This document shows positions 47,772-59,220 of a stretch of DNA of 64,000 bases, piece after piece. The notes under the pieces were generated by a model. That model was not told where the DNA came from and made no database searches. It was given only the letters and a program-made list of their open reading frames with translations. The stretch comes from Ascidia mentula (lineage: Eukaryota > Chordata > Ascidiacea > Phlebobranchia > Ascidiidae). The DNA is taken from contig OX387202.1 of assembly GCA_947561715.1 (NCBI GenBank), positions 6,523,001 to 6,587,000 on the forward strand. The letters are read 5' to 3'. The first letter of the stretch is position 1; each line of letters begins with the position of its first letter. The translations under genes and the position numbers were made by a program.

Positions 47772-49379
47772 TCAGGCTCTTCCCCAGCACTCAAGCTTTC
47801 CAAGTGTGTGCCAACCAAATTCTCCGTAGTCCCCATCAGCATCTCCAAATTGCATTGAAGTAACAGGAAGATCATCTTTGTTTGTCAAATAACCTTCATC
47901 TGATGTCGTTATGTCCCTTGAGTTTTGGTCGCAGTTGCACTTGTAATTGTTGTCAATACAAGATGCTGAAACATTCATTGTTCATTGAGTAATTTGTTCA
48001 CCTAACCACACGTCATGTATATCACATCACCTGTTTCTCCGCACGCACAGTAGTTATCTCTCTCACTTCCAGCCCAGTTACGTTTAACAGTTCCATCTCT
48101 TGAAATCCATGCACCGAACAGATTATTTCCACTGCTGTGCAAAAAACTTCCCTGACACCGATACTACATAAAAAATCAAAACCAAACAGTGTAATATCAT
48201 AGTGTAAAAAAGTTCTCTGACACCGATACTACGAATAATATGAGATGTTTTCAAATGTAAACAACACAAGTTCAGCATCCTACTATATGTTATCTGCGTG
48301 TTTCTGATAATATTTTGTGAAAAGAAGAAACGATACGTTTCACTTACACAATGACATATAACCCTGTTTGACAATTATAACAATTACTTTTATAAATTGT
48401 CTGCAATGTTGAGAAGCGTTGATCAATCCAACAATTTGCTGCAAAGGAATACTGTATGTTACATCTCTCTTGTAGCAAAGTGCAGGATCGCAACTTTCAG
48501 TAGATATTTCATTTTCACTGTCGTGATCGACTTGAGTCGCTACGACATTTCCTCCTTGGATTTGTTGAACTGGAAACAAAGTTAATGTTAGGCAGTTTGG
48601 TTGTTTGATGTCAAAAAATTCGTAATAGTGCGAATACCATAATACAGCAAATGAATTGTATTTAATTACCGTTAAATACAAATTGCAAGCAGTTTAACGA
48701 TGACAATTAACTTCTAACGTTGCCGTTATCATTGGGTAGGGAAGTCAGTGTCCACACAATCAATAAATATTTTAACAGTAAGCATAAAATGTTTTACTTG
48801 CATTTAAACAGTAAAAATAGCAGGGCTTCGTGTGTCGCATTTACAACAAAACAGTTACTTTGTCGTTTTAATAATTAGCAAAAACAATACTGTGTGGGGT
48901 TATTACACTGTAACACCGAAACAGTTTATACTTTCGCAGTGAACTTTAAAGGGTCTATCCAAAGGCCAAATTGAAAAATATCCTGATGTATTTGTAGCTT
49001 CGTCACAAGTCCGCGGTGTACTAAAAACTGCAATTAACATGTGAAAATCAGAAATATTAATGTTTAGCGCAATCACAATTATCTAACGTCGTTTGCTCAG
49101 TTCATCTACTGTTTTTTGCAGTTGAATTATTTCGGACATCGGTCTCTCTCCCTTCTGTCCTTTTCTTCCTACTTCACCCTTAAAAAAATTTCCATTTATA
49201 ATCTTGTGTTTGATGATCTCGTCATCAGAAAATACTTGCCCTTCGGCCCGCGGGACCTTCCGGGCCCTGAGGACCACGTTTTCCTGGTGGCCCAGCTGGC
49301 CCACGCGGAGAAGGTCCGACTGGTTGAACGTGATGTTGTGTTGGAAGTTGATCTCCCCCGAAATATTGTATAATGGTTG
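47772..49379 (-). pseudogene. FBG-7: 5'-truncated FBG copy
   Basis: Exons 49379-49240 (truncated exon 1), 49178-49088, 49027-48932, 48569-48388, 48163-48031, 47965-47772. At 49,379 exon 1 stops and joins directly to the duplicated BEL/Pao block, so the signal peptide and start are missing. The rest is in phase and encodes collagen, coil and the fibrinogen-like body (CYKRDVTYSIPLQQ, CNCDQN, DEGYLTNKDDLPVT). Intron 1 has a GC donor (GCAAGT), as in FBG-1. A short duplication near 48,205-48,235 repeats the exon-5 acceptor. Confidence 0.85.
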
Positions 49380-50190
49380 CACTGATTGCGAAAACAATTC
49401 ACAACGCAACTAATCGCGCATCGCGTTGTCGCGGCATTACGAGCACAACTTTGCAATTGGGCGTCTGAAGGCACCAGTGTGAGTCATGACGACCACCTGA
49501 CCCACAATTCCCTTCCAATCAGGAAGTACTTGGATCACGCGCCTCAAAAGTCATTTGCTTCGTGGCTGGCGCTAAGTCCAATACTTTACCGACCAATTTT
49601 GACGGCGATGGTCACGCGAGTATCAGCCACAAGCACAACATCAGCACCCACTGCGAAATTTCCATGTCCATAAGCCCACTTTACTCTGGGCATTAGCGTG
49701 GGTAGGTATTTGTGTGAACATCGTCGTCAAAATTGGTCGGCCTAGTATTGCACCAGTACCGGTTGTGTTTACGCTTTCCAGCATTGCAATTCGGTGGGTG
49801 TTCAGTTAAAAGTTTGTTGTAGTTTTCTTTGAGGATTGATTACGCATAACCAACTAAAATGCTATAGATGGTCATAAAAACCTCTTTGCCTTTGATTTCC
49901 TGCGTTTTCTGCAAATTCTAACAATAACAACTGCAAAAAGAGCTCACAAAGAAAATCAATTGTAAGATAATGAAACAAACAACAACAAAAAATAGTTTAA
50001 ATACAACCTTGTATTTTTGTGGACGGCTGTGGCATGACCAGAGCAATAGTGGTACAGTAGAAGGGTGGATATTAGCTTGACTGCATGTAAAGGAAGCTTA
50101 ATTTAGGTCACGGAAGCTGCCGGAGCGAACTACGACAGCAGAACCGAATCCGAATACATAAATTTAAAGAATTGCACGAGCAGTGAAAAG
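49377..50190 (-). mobile_element. BEL/Pao-type pol fossil, copy 2
   Basis: Duplicate of the block at 34.7-35.5 kb with the same DUF5641-like segment. A broken remnant. Its left edge is the breakpoint that truncates FBG-7. Confidence 0.7.
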
Positions 50191-50319
50191 GGGAAGAGCG
50201 GATACATTCAAGGGTGCGTGAAGCTAAAAAAAATCGCAACTTTACGATGAAAAGATACGAGGAAAACTATCGAGAAGTTGCAATATGTGGAAGGCAAGAA
50301 ATAAAAACCCAACCAAAAT

Positions 50320-51644
50320 TTATGCACTTCCCCAACACTCAAGCTTTCCAAGTGTGTGCCAACCAAACTCTCTTGAACCACCAGCATCTCCGAATTGCAT
50401 TCCAGTAACAGGAAGATCAGATTTGTTTGTTAAATAGCCTTCATCTGACGTCATGGCGTTGAAATTTATGTCACAGTTGCAATTTTTGTTGTTGTCAATA
50501 CAAGATGCTGAAAACATACATTGTAAGAAATATATTCATGAAACCTAATTCCTTTTCTGTTCACCTGTTTCCCCACACGCACAGTAGTTAACTCTGTCGC
50601 TTCCACCCCAGTTACGTTTTACAGTTCCATCTCTTGAAATCCATGCACCGTACAGAGTATTTCCACTGTGCAAAACGCTACCCTGGTACCGATACTAAAC
50701 AAAATATGAGATGTTTCACAACAAACTCTACCCTAAATTGCATTAAATATAAATGTAATTTTAGCCGTAGGTCACATAATTTACTTTGATAAATTGTCTG
50801 CATTCTTGAGAAGCGTCAATCAACCCAATGATTTGTCTCATGGAGATGTGGTAAGTTACATCTCTCTTGTAACATCTAGGATCCTCGCAATTTCCAACAG
50901 AAGTTTCGTTTTCGCTATCATGACCAATCAGTGTTTCCACTATTGTTCGATCTTCAATCTCAAAAACTTAAATGGAATTTTCGCTTTTAAAATTTAGTTG
51001 GTAATTTTTGAGCCAAAAGACAATCTTGTTAACAACTTGTCTATCTTGCCTTAAATTACATGTTTATCATTTTATTTTAGTACGCCCAGTTCATACCTTG
51101 GCAATATACTTTAAAGGGCCTATCCAGTGGCCAAATACTATAATAACCAGAAGTGTTTGTAGCTTCATCGCAAGTTTGTGGAGGTTCATACACTGAAATT
51201 ACAGTCAGATGTAAAATATTTTATCAGGTATGCCCAAAAACAAACTAATCAAACCTAGTTGATTCAGTTCGTCCACTTTTTCTCGTAGTGCAAGTAATTC
51301 TGATACATGGCTTTCTCCCTTTTCACCTTTTATTCCCATGTCACCCTGAAAATTGTTGATTTTCATCTCTTTTGATTTCCATCATCACTTAGTATGACGT
51401 CAATCACGTAGAACAAGATTACCTTGGGGCCTTTTGGTCCTGTTGGACCCATTGGACCACGTTTTCCTGGCGGCCCAGCTGGCCCACGCGGAGAAGGTCC
51501 GACTGGTTGAACGTGATGTTGTGTTGGAAGTTGATCGCCTCCGAAATATTGTATAATGGTTGTTCCCTTGCAGTTCTCACTGGTAGTTACCTGCGGTCTT
51601 ACTGCCTGCACAAATATTACCGCAAAAAAATATAATCCGAACAT
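50320..51644 (-). CDS. FBG-8: secreted collagen / CNTNAP-type fibrinogen-like protein
   Basis: Exons 51644-51423, 51345-51255, 51192-51097, 50966-50785, 50694-50565, 50507-50320; 302 aa. Near-identical to FBG-3 in exons, introns and flanks. Visible differences include GPAGPPGK for GPAGLPGK in the collagen run and a CQG-type end of exon 3 in place of CEG. Same AAG acceptor at exon 4. Confidence 0.87.
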
Positions 51645-52289
51645 TTTTCCTAATCCTCTCTCTTTTTGATTAAAACATGTTAAAAGTATGGTTTTTTAAA
51701 CGACACATATTGGTATTTCTGTGAAAATAAATTTCGGTGGCGGGAAATACCCACCGTGTAACCTCTGTCACAATGGAAAGGGTCGCAAATCATATTTAAA
51801 CTTAACTATTTTTTTGTACAATTAAATTTTTTCTTAAAATTCCCTGGGCAATTCAAATTTTCACGTCTTCAAGAAATGTTTAACTGGCATGATCCTTTTT
51901 ATTTTTCGTTTTAATTTTGAACACTTACACCATCTTTAATTTCCAGTCTTGTGAGATGGCTTGGGTCGAATTACCGCTGAGTCGAACGTGACTGTGTTTC
52001 AAGTCTCAAATCTTATTGAAAAGTGTTAAGCATCACTGACGTGAAATATTAATCTCAAGGAGTTTGCCAGAATACATTATTCATGGATAATCTGTTGTCC
52101 ATGCTATATTTGAATGTTCATGTCACCGTCTAGCTGCCAGCTTGCCATAAACTCGTTTTCACACCACCTACTGATCAATAGTCACGACTCGATCCGCGTG
52201 ACGCATAAATGCGAAAACTTTAAAAAAAAAACGGCAGCAAAAGAGTACCTCTACAATAAACTCAATAAAACATGAAAAAATTTTAGGAC

Positions 52290-52460
52290 TTCGTCATGAC
52301 ACACTGTAACCTTACGTCTGTGCATTGGAGTAGCTTTACTGATTCAAAATGCAGTTGCACCTTTCACGTATGCAAATATTCAATGGATCAGCAGATATCC
52401 AGCTATTGATATCTGCAACTTCCCGTTCTGTTGCAATGAAAAAGTTTAATTCAATATGAT
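52290..52460. repeat. Conserved upstream block, copy 5
   Basis: Same block as at 6,630, upstream of FBG-8, with GCAGATATC/GATATCTGC intact. Confidence 0.6.
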
Positions 52461-53244
52461 ATTGCTTTGCGCATTTTAATTCTATGGCGCTTTCAGTTTG
52501 CCTCTTTAAAAAGTGTGTTTATTGGAGCTCTAGTTTTCCGCAGAAAATAAAATGCCTGTATGCAATAAATACTAAATTTACTTACGTTTCAGAGCAACAA
52601 ATAATTTCCTGAATGATGAATGCAATTACATACACTGACACAAACACAAACATATTCTTACCTACACACAACTCACAAATGTTTACAGGGCCAAATAGTT
52701 GTGGGTTAATAGAAAGTATTATTTTACGGCGGCCGTTAATTGTTGATTTATCGTACTTTCGGGACAAGAGTAACATCAATACAAAATATTATATTGCTGA
52801 TCGAACTACAACGAACTGCTTTCTTGGCTTTGGTTTATCAATATGTTTTAAGTGAATCTGATATTGGAAATGTATGCTAAAGCATTTAGATGCTGGATGG
52901 CAATTTGGTTTGTTCGGTGATGACCTTGTCAAAGACAACGTTAACATTTTTTAAAATAAAACTTTGGTTTCCAATTGCAAGAAGCACAAAATGTTTCTTA
53001 GTATATGGGTAATTATAATGGCCTTGCAGCGCTAACTTGAAGTGTTAAAAGTTTTGTTCCATCTCGAAATAGAATATTTCTTGAACATTTTTCTAGACTC
53101 GGATATTTTATTGCTTACCATCAGATTGAACGGCATTTCAGGCTTCAAATGCCTCCAAACTGCCACTTGCCAGACTATAATGTTCAAAGCCAGATAGCCC
53201 ATACTTTTTCACTGTGTAAGAAGCATCAACAAACAATTCATAAT

Positions 53245-53594
53245 TACATGATAAGCAATGTAGAGCCAATAATATGAATTTGTGTATAAGCTGCAGGCAG
53301 ATGGCCACTGTTTCGACCTAAAAGGTCTCATCAGTGCCGCTGGTGTGACTATCAGACGACTTTGCTGACCAAACGTCCAAGCAAAGACTTCCACTTTGTG
53401 GTGACTATACAGTCACCGTCATCCGTTGGGCACCAAACTAGGTGCAACCTACGGAGCAAACAAGGTGGAAACACTACGGCCAAGCAAGCTCAACCAATAG
53501 TGCCGTCAGACCCCGTGTCACAATAATCATATGATAAGCAATGTAGAGCCATTAATATGAATTTGTGTATAAGCTGCAGACAGATGGCCACTGT
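53245..53594 (-). mobile_element. Retrozyme-like tandem repeat interrupted by a LINE
   Basis: The motif ATGATAAGCAATGTAGAGCC at 53,251 recurs at 53,531, a 280-bp period. The first unit carries a whole hammerhead (53,289-53,341); the second is cut after stem III by the poly(A) end of the LINE that starts at 53,594. Same family as at 32.7 kb. Confidence 0.65.
53289..53341 (-). ncRNA. Hammerhead ribozyme motif with altered cleavage triplet
   Basis: Minus strand: stem I AGCGGCA, CTGATGA, stem II GACC...GGTC, GAAA, stem III CAG...CTG, then CC, then TGCAGCT. Stem II is better than at 32.7 kb but the cleavage triplet reads GCC, not NUH, so self-cleavage is unlikely. Confidence 0.7.
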
Positions 53595-53918
53595 TTTTTT
53601 TTGTTTTTTTTTATTCAGATGAGCATACGGCTACCACGAATATCACACTAAAATGGAGGAAAAGAAAAGACGAAAAAATACTGGTACAAAGGAAAAATTT
53701 GCAGACGACAAGTACTGCACAAATAGGAAAAGAGGGAAAATGGAGGAGAGCGAGGAAAGGTGCTGAAAAAAGCGGGATTTACGATTACAAAGAAAAACGC
53801 AAATAGAGTGTATAGATAAGTACAAAAAAGGGGTCACATACACACACACAAAAAGGGGATACTAGTTGAAGCAATATATTGAATAATGGTTGTTTGTCGA
53901 AGGGGGGTGGAGAGAAGG

Positions 53919-56900
53919 TTACCAAAATTGTGTTATATAATTTTTGACGTCGGCCAGGACGCTTTCGAGAGAGGGGTTTTCCCTGTGACGTTGGATAGCG
54001 AGTCTTAAAGCAATAGAGGATTTAAATGATCGGATGAGGTGATTAGGGATGTTGTTCAAAGGGCAGGGGTCATGTTTGATGCGGTTTCTTGTCTTCCAGA
54101 TTATGTGGGTTAATGAGGTGTTCAGTAGAGCGGATAGGGTCGACGCGTAGGGGGTATCGTGTTGGGGTAGTTTCGGGAAATTCAGGTGTATAGGTGAGTC
54201 GAAGTAGGGAATGGTGGTATTTAGCAAGGAGTTAAGGGTTTGTTTTACAAGGTTTAGAAGGGGTTGAATTATGGGGCAGTTGTGGAAAAGATGTGAAAAA
54301 GTTTCGGATGGGTAAGTGCATAGGTAACAGTGGGGATTTTTGTCGAGTGGAAGAAAGGTTTGTTGGCATTTGAGGGGGAGAATTTTGTAGGTGAGGCGGT
54401 AATTGAATGTTTTTAGATAATTGGGGAAAATAGGGTTATGAATTTGGGTCCAGTCCGTCAGGTTATGGGGGTTTGGGGAGGTATTTGTCAATCTGGTGTA
54501 AAGGGGTTTTAATTTAGGGCAAAGGAGTTCCTGTTCTGTGGGGTTTATGGAGGTTATTAAAGTGTATAGGTACTGACAGTGAGGGGAGGGTGTTGCTGCG
54601 TGAGGTAGAAAATTTCGTGTCCGGAGGTCGAATAATTGAGAAATTTGGAGTCCAAGGTTATATTCAAAAATGGAAAGTTGCGGTGTAGTTGGGGTGTCAA
54701 GGATACGATGTTTATAATATTTTTTGAAGGAAGAGAGTAATAAAAGGTCGGAATAGAGGGGGATGTTGGCCGCGCCGTAACCGCCAAGGTCACGGTGGGC
54801 TGCCAGAGTGTTGATGGGCAAGGTAGGGTTGTTTGGGCCTACGACAAAGTTCACCACGATGCCGTCGACCCATTCGCGTTGCCGGGATGATAGGGGGTAG
54901 GTGTTGGCCATATAAGAGATTTTGGGGAGGAGCATTGTTTTGGAAAGGATGCATTTCGAATCGAAAGTTAGAAAGGGGTTGCTTATAGAGTTGGCGCGGG
55001 TTTGTAAAGCGGAAATTTTTGTGTGCCATGCCGTTGTTATAGCTGAGGGTGCGCCGATGGGTGTTTTTAAAGGATTTATTGAGTTAAGGTTCCAATTAAT
55101 ATGATTCAAAAGTGCTTCGTCGGTAGGAGGTTGGAGGATGGCAATTGCTTCGGTTTTGGTTGGGTTTAGTTTAAGACCAGATAATTTACTAAATTTATCA
55201 ATTAATGCCAGGGATTGGATGAGGGATTGCCGATGCGCCACCACTAGGGTGACGTCATCGGCGTAAGCAATTGCCTTGGGTGTATTTCGGTATGGCACAG
55301 GGGTAGACATGATAGCGGGGGTGTTTTGGATGGCAACGAGAAGTGGGTCTAAAGCGATCAGAAAGAGGGTCAGACTAAGGGGATCACCTTGTCTGACGCC
55401 TCTCCTGACCGGAAACTCCATCGTGGCAAAACCATTGACGTAGGCCCGGGAATTGGCGGAAGAATGAAGAGCAGAGAGGTAGTTAGAAAAGAGAGGGGGA
55501 AAGTGTCTGAGATTGAGTTGTAGAAGAAGCCATGGGAAGGAAATGGAGTCGAAAGCTTTTTGGAAATCAAGAGAAATAAAGAAAGTGTCCGAATTTATTG
55601 AAGAGGCGTGATGGTAAAGGTCGCGAAGGAGGGAAGTGGCGTCAGATGTTGAATTACCGGGTGTAGCGAATTGATGGGGGAAAGAATTGAGGCGATGAAG
55701 GGTTTGATGCGGAGGTTTAGGATCTTGTGGAGTATTTTGAGGTCTGTATTGAGGAGAGAGATGGGTCTGTAGTTGTTTAAGAGGGTCGGGTCGTTCTTTT
55801 TATGAATGAGTGTGAGGTGTCCGAGGTTGTATTCCGAGGGGGTATATGCGTTGAGATAGGCGTAGTTGAGGGCTTGGGTTAAGTCGGCCCCGATGAAGTC
55901 CCAGCAGAGCGAGTAGAACTCGATGCTGAGACCATCGGGACCGGGGGTTCTGCCAGAGAGGATGAGGGGGAGTGTGTTTTTGACTTCTTGTTGGGTGATA
56001 GGGTTTGAGAGTGTGTCACGGAGTTGGTCGGGGATGGTTTTTAAGGGGTGTTTAAGGAATTTATTATTAGGGTGCGGAAGAGGTAATTGTTGATCGGAAT
56101 AAAGGGAAGAGAAGAATTGTCTAGTGTGGGATAAAAGTTCCTTAGGGGTTGAGAGGGGAAGTCCATGGGGGTCTTGTAATTCGAGAATTGGGGGATGTTT
56201 GCGGGTAGGGAGGAGCTGAGTGTACAGGGATTTGTCGGCAATGTTTTTGTATTGTGGGTCGGAGGAAAGTGATTTGATGAGGGAAGAGCGGGATTTGGAG
56301 AGGTAAGTGTTGTTAAGGGACTTCTTAAGGGACTGGAAATGAGCTAGGTTTTGTGGGGTGGGATTGTCGTTGACTATTTTCCTGGAGTTTTCAAATTGTT
56401 GCTGGAGGTGTTGGGATTCGTGGCGGTACTGTTGGGCAAGTTTGGAGTGGGATTGTAGCAGGGTCTTGAAAGGGTAAGCCAGTATTCCATGGGGTTGGGG
56501 TGAAAGGGAGCCAGAGTTTGCCAGAGGGGGTAATATAGTGATAAATCCTGTTGGAAAAGGGGGTCAGTAAACGTGGCGGTATTATTTTTCCAGGAGCCTT
56601 TGCCTCTTGGGGGAGAAGAAATAAGGTTAATGGTTAAAGTGACGAGGTCGTGGTCGGAGAAGGGGCAAGGAGTGAAGAGATGTTGCTTAGGGATCAATGG
56701 GGGGGGCAATGTAAATTCTATCTATGCGGGATTGGGTGCCGGGGGCGCGTCGAGAATATTGGCAAAGGGAGGGATGGAGGGTACGGAAGGAATCTTTAAG
56801 GTCAAAGGTGGATAATAATTTAACTAAAGGGGGGCTAGGTCTGCGTGTTTGGAGGGGAGGGTATTTATCAAGGGCTGGGTTTAGGACACAATTAAAATCA

Positions 56901-57349
56901 CCGGCAAGAATTAAAGGGTGGGTGGAGGTTAAGTACGGGTAAAGGGAATCAAAAAAGTTATTGTTATTGTTATGGTTTTTCTTGCCGGAGGGGGCGTAAA
57001 TATTTACCAGGTGAAAGGTGTGGGTGAGGGTTGAGATGTCGGCAGCAATAATGCTACCGGCAGAATCAGAAACGGAATTGAAGATTTGAAGTGTGGAGGA
57101 GTTTAGAAGAACTGCGACACCTCCTCGGGCATAGCCCTTCAGAGGTGCCGAATTTAAGAGGACGGGGCCGGAAGTCCATTCAGACTTCCAGAGGGATTCG
57201 GTTTGGGGAGTAGAGTGAGTTTCTTGTAAGCAGTAAAGGTCAAAGTTCAAAGAGGAAAGGTATTGAAACAGGGCCCTCCTCTTGGGTGCCTGGCCTAGGC
57301 CGTTAACATTAAGAGTGCCTATTCGCAAATACGACGCCATTGTATACAT
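53919..57349 (-). pseudogene. LINE ORF2: endonuclease and reverse transcriptase (broken)
   Basis: APE endonuclease at the start (LNVNGLGQ, CLQETHS, VNIYAPSG, AGDFNCV, SRIDRIY, FSDHDLV), then reverse transcriptase (RRGVRQGDPLSL, IAYADDVTLVV) and a C-terminal knuckle CYLCTYPSETFSHLFHNC. The open part 55,421-53,919 covers the RT palm and C-terminus. Frame changes occur near 56,700 (at a G run) and between 56,374 and 55,421, so it is not functional as it stands. Confidence 0.85.
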
Positions 57350-57388
57350 AAAAAATAAACAAGCAGGTGGTGGGTGATAATGGTGGTT

Positions 57389-59099
57389 TTACAAAAACGT
57401 TGCATTAAAATCATCGGGAATTGTGGCTTTGCAACTGCACACAACCTTCTCCCCGGGCAAAAGGTTATAACATACACCGCAAGTGCAGCTAATGAGAAGG
57501 CGTTGGCACCGTTTATTGGTACAACGAGACGGGCTAAGGTAGGCTTCTTCCGGAGCCCAATTCCCACAGCGACATTTTAAATGTGCTGTGTCGCATAAAC
57601 ATTTAATGTGCTCGCCAGAATATGCGGTGTGGCAGCATGACGTCTTCTTCTTGGGCGAAGGTGTTGAACTGTTCTTGCGTTTGCGGGATCTCACTGTGTT
57701 GAAACCTTCGTCGTCCCGCTTCATTGGTTTGGGGGTTGATGACGCCATTGGTTGCGTCACTGGGACGGGAGCGTCAGTGGAAACCATTTGTGTTGTAGCG
57801 GTTTCAGCCAACACGGGCTGCAGGATACTGCGACGTACCGCCTCTGGTGTCTTGTTGGTGTCGCCGACATTGGTCGTTGGGGCGCTAGAGGGTGCTTGCG
57901 CCTCTGAAGACTTGTTGTTGTTGGGCGTTGTTGCGGTGTCAGCCAATTCGGGCTGCTGCATACTGTGGTGTACCGCCTCTGGTGTCTTCTTGTTAAATCC
58001 CAAATTACGCGTTGCGGCGCTAGAGGGTGTGAGCGCCTCTGTAGACTTCGCGCCGCTTCCCGTGACGTCAGCTCTCACGGTTGGCGGCACATCTTCAGTG
58101 GCAACAGCTGCCACGCCTTGCTGGTTCACAGGTGTGACGTCGGATGTCACACCTGGAGTTGTAACGGTTTTATCTACCGTTTCTGGAGCCTTCTCAACTT
58201 GCGTCGGGACGGCCTTATCAGCCGCCTCTGGCGCCTTCTCGTCGAGCGTTGCGACGAGCGCACCTGCGACCGCCACCGCCGACTCGCTCTCATCTTCTCC
58301 TTGCTTGTTTTTCGCGCCTGCATCTTTCGTTGCGGCTGCAGCCGCTTTTCGCTCTTCTGCAACTTGGGCACTCGCGTTTAGCATGGCCCATTTCGTGACA
58401 AAAATCACACTTCTTGGGCTGACCTTCGTAAGTAACCTCGATCATTTTTTTGCCCAGACGCAGGCGCTCGGGAATATGGTTTTGGGCCAAAATTGAGCTC
58501 TTCATTATAATGACGCGCTTGCCACAATAGACGCTTTCGTCGTCATAGACTTTCCACCCTTTCTTGACCGGGGCGTACTTCGACATAAAGTTTAAGATTG
58601 CCGACATTTTAATACGCGGGTGAACTTTGGACAGAAACACCCGGATCTCATCATCACAGTGCGCATTGGCATAGACTGCCTTGCCACTGGCTCTGATAGT
58701 GGCAGCAAGCTCTTTGGCCTTTTCTGCAGAGGCGCAGTTAAATACAACTTTTCCGTTCGGGTAGGGGATAACGCCCTCCAAAGCCCGAATGCTCACTTTA
58801 AGCTGCTTCAAGAGTTTGTACAGCTCTTGCTTCTTAAGCCCAGGGTTGAATCGGGCCTCAACATCAAGGTTAGGGTCTGTGTCGAATGGATCGACCGCTG
58901 GCACATTTCCGGCCGAAACAACAGGCCGGGAAGCTAACGCTTGCGCGTAATTCATAATTTTTAATGCTTTTTGTGCGTCTCCAACAAAATCGCACGGGCT
59001 GGCCACTGGCAGCTTACCTCTCCTATCAAACAAATAGCAGCCCTTACAAGGGCTGGGCTGGCTTTGCGCAGTGGCCTCAGATAGTCTACAACAGATCAT
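57389..59099 (-). pseudogene. LINE ORF1: nucleic-acid-binding protein with Cys-rich tail (one frame change)
   Basis: N-terminal part has RRM-like segments (PNGKVVFNCASAEKAKELAA, VYCGKRVIIMK) and a CCHC knuckle CDFCHEMGHAKREC. A low-complexity Pro/Thr/Ala region follows with two diverged TPEAV repeats, then a basic stretch (RSRKRKN) and an 80-residue Cys-rich tail (CCHTAYSGEHIKCLC, CRCGNWAPEEAY, CTNKRCQRLLISCTC). The frame changes between 58,290 and 58,408, just after the knuckle. A start at MNYAQALAS (58,953) is as plausible as the upstream Met. Confidence 0.75.
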
Positions 59100-59220
59100 T
59101 AACCAGAAAAACTAAGACGAAAACTTGTAAGACTGGCCGAATTCACTGCTTTATATAGACTCAAAAAATTTCCAATATAGCAACTCAGGTGTGATGCTTA
59201 CTGTGTTCAAATAGAACACC

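Larger units (their letters stand above)
53594..59105 (-). mobile_element. APE-type LINE (L1/Tx1-like), minus-strand copy
   Basis: Two-ORF non-LTR retrotransposon ending in poly(A) (T run at 53,594-53,612 on plus). ORF1 57,389-59,099 and ORF2 53,919-57,349. Head-to-head with a second copy starting at 59.2 kb. Placement in L1/Tx1 rests on the two-ORF plan, the APE endonuclease and the C-terminal CCHC motif, and is tentative. Confidence 0.85.

Noticed and set aside
57588-58496. 302-codon frame on plus
   Set aside because: It is the antisense shadow of the GC-rich LINE ORF1 repeat region.
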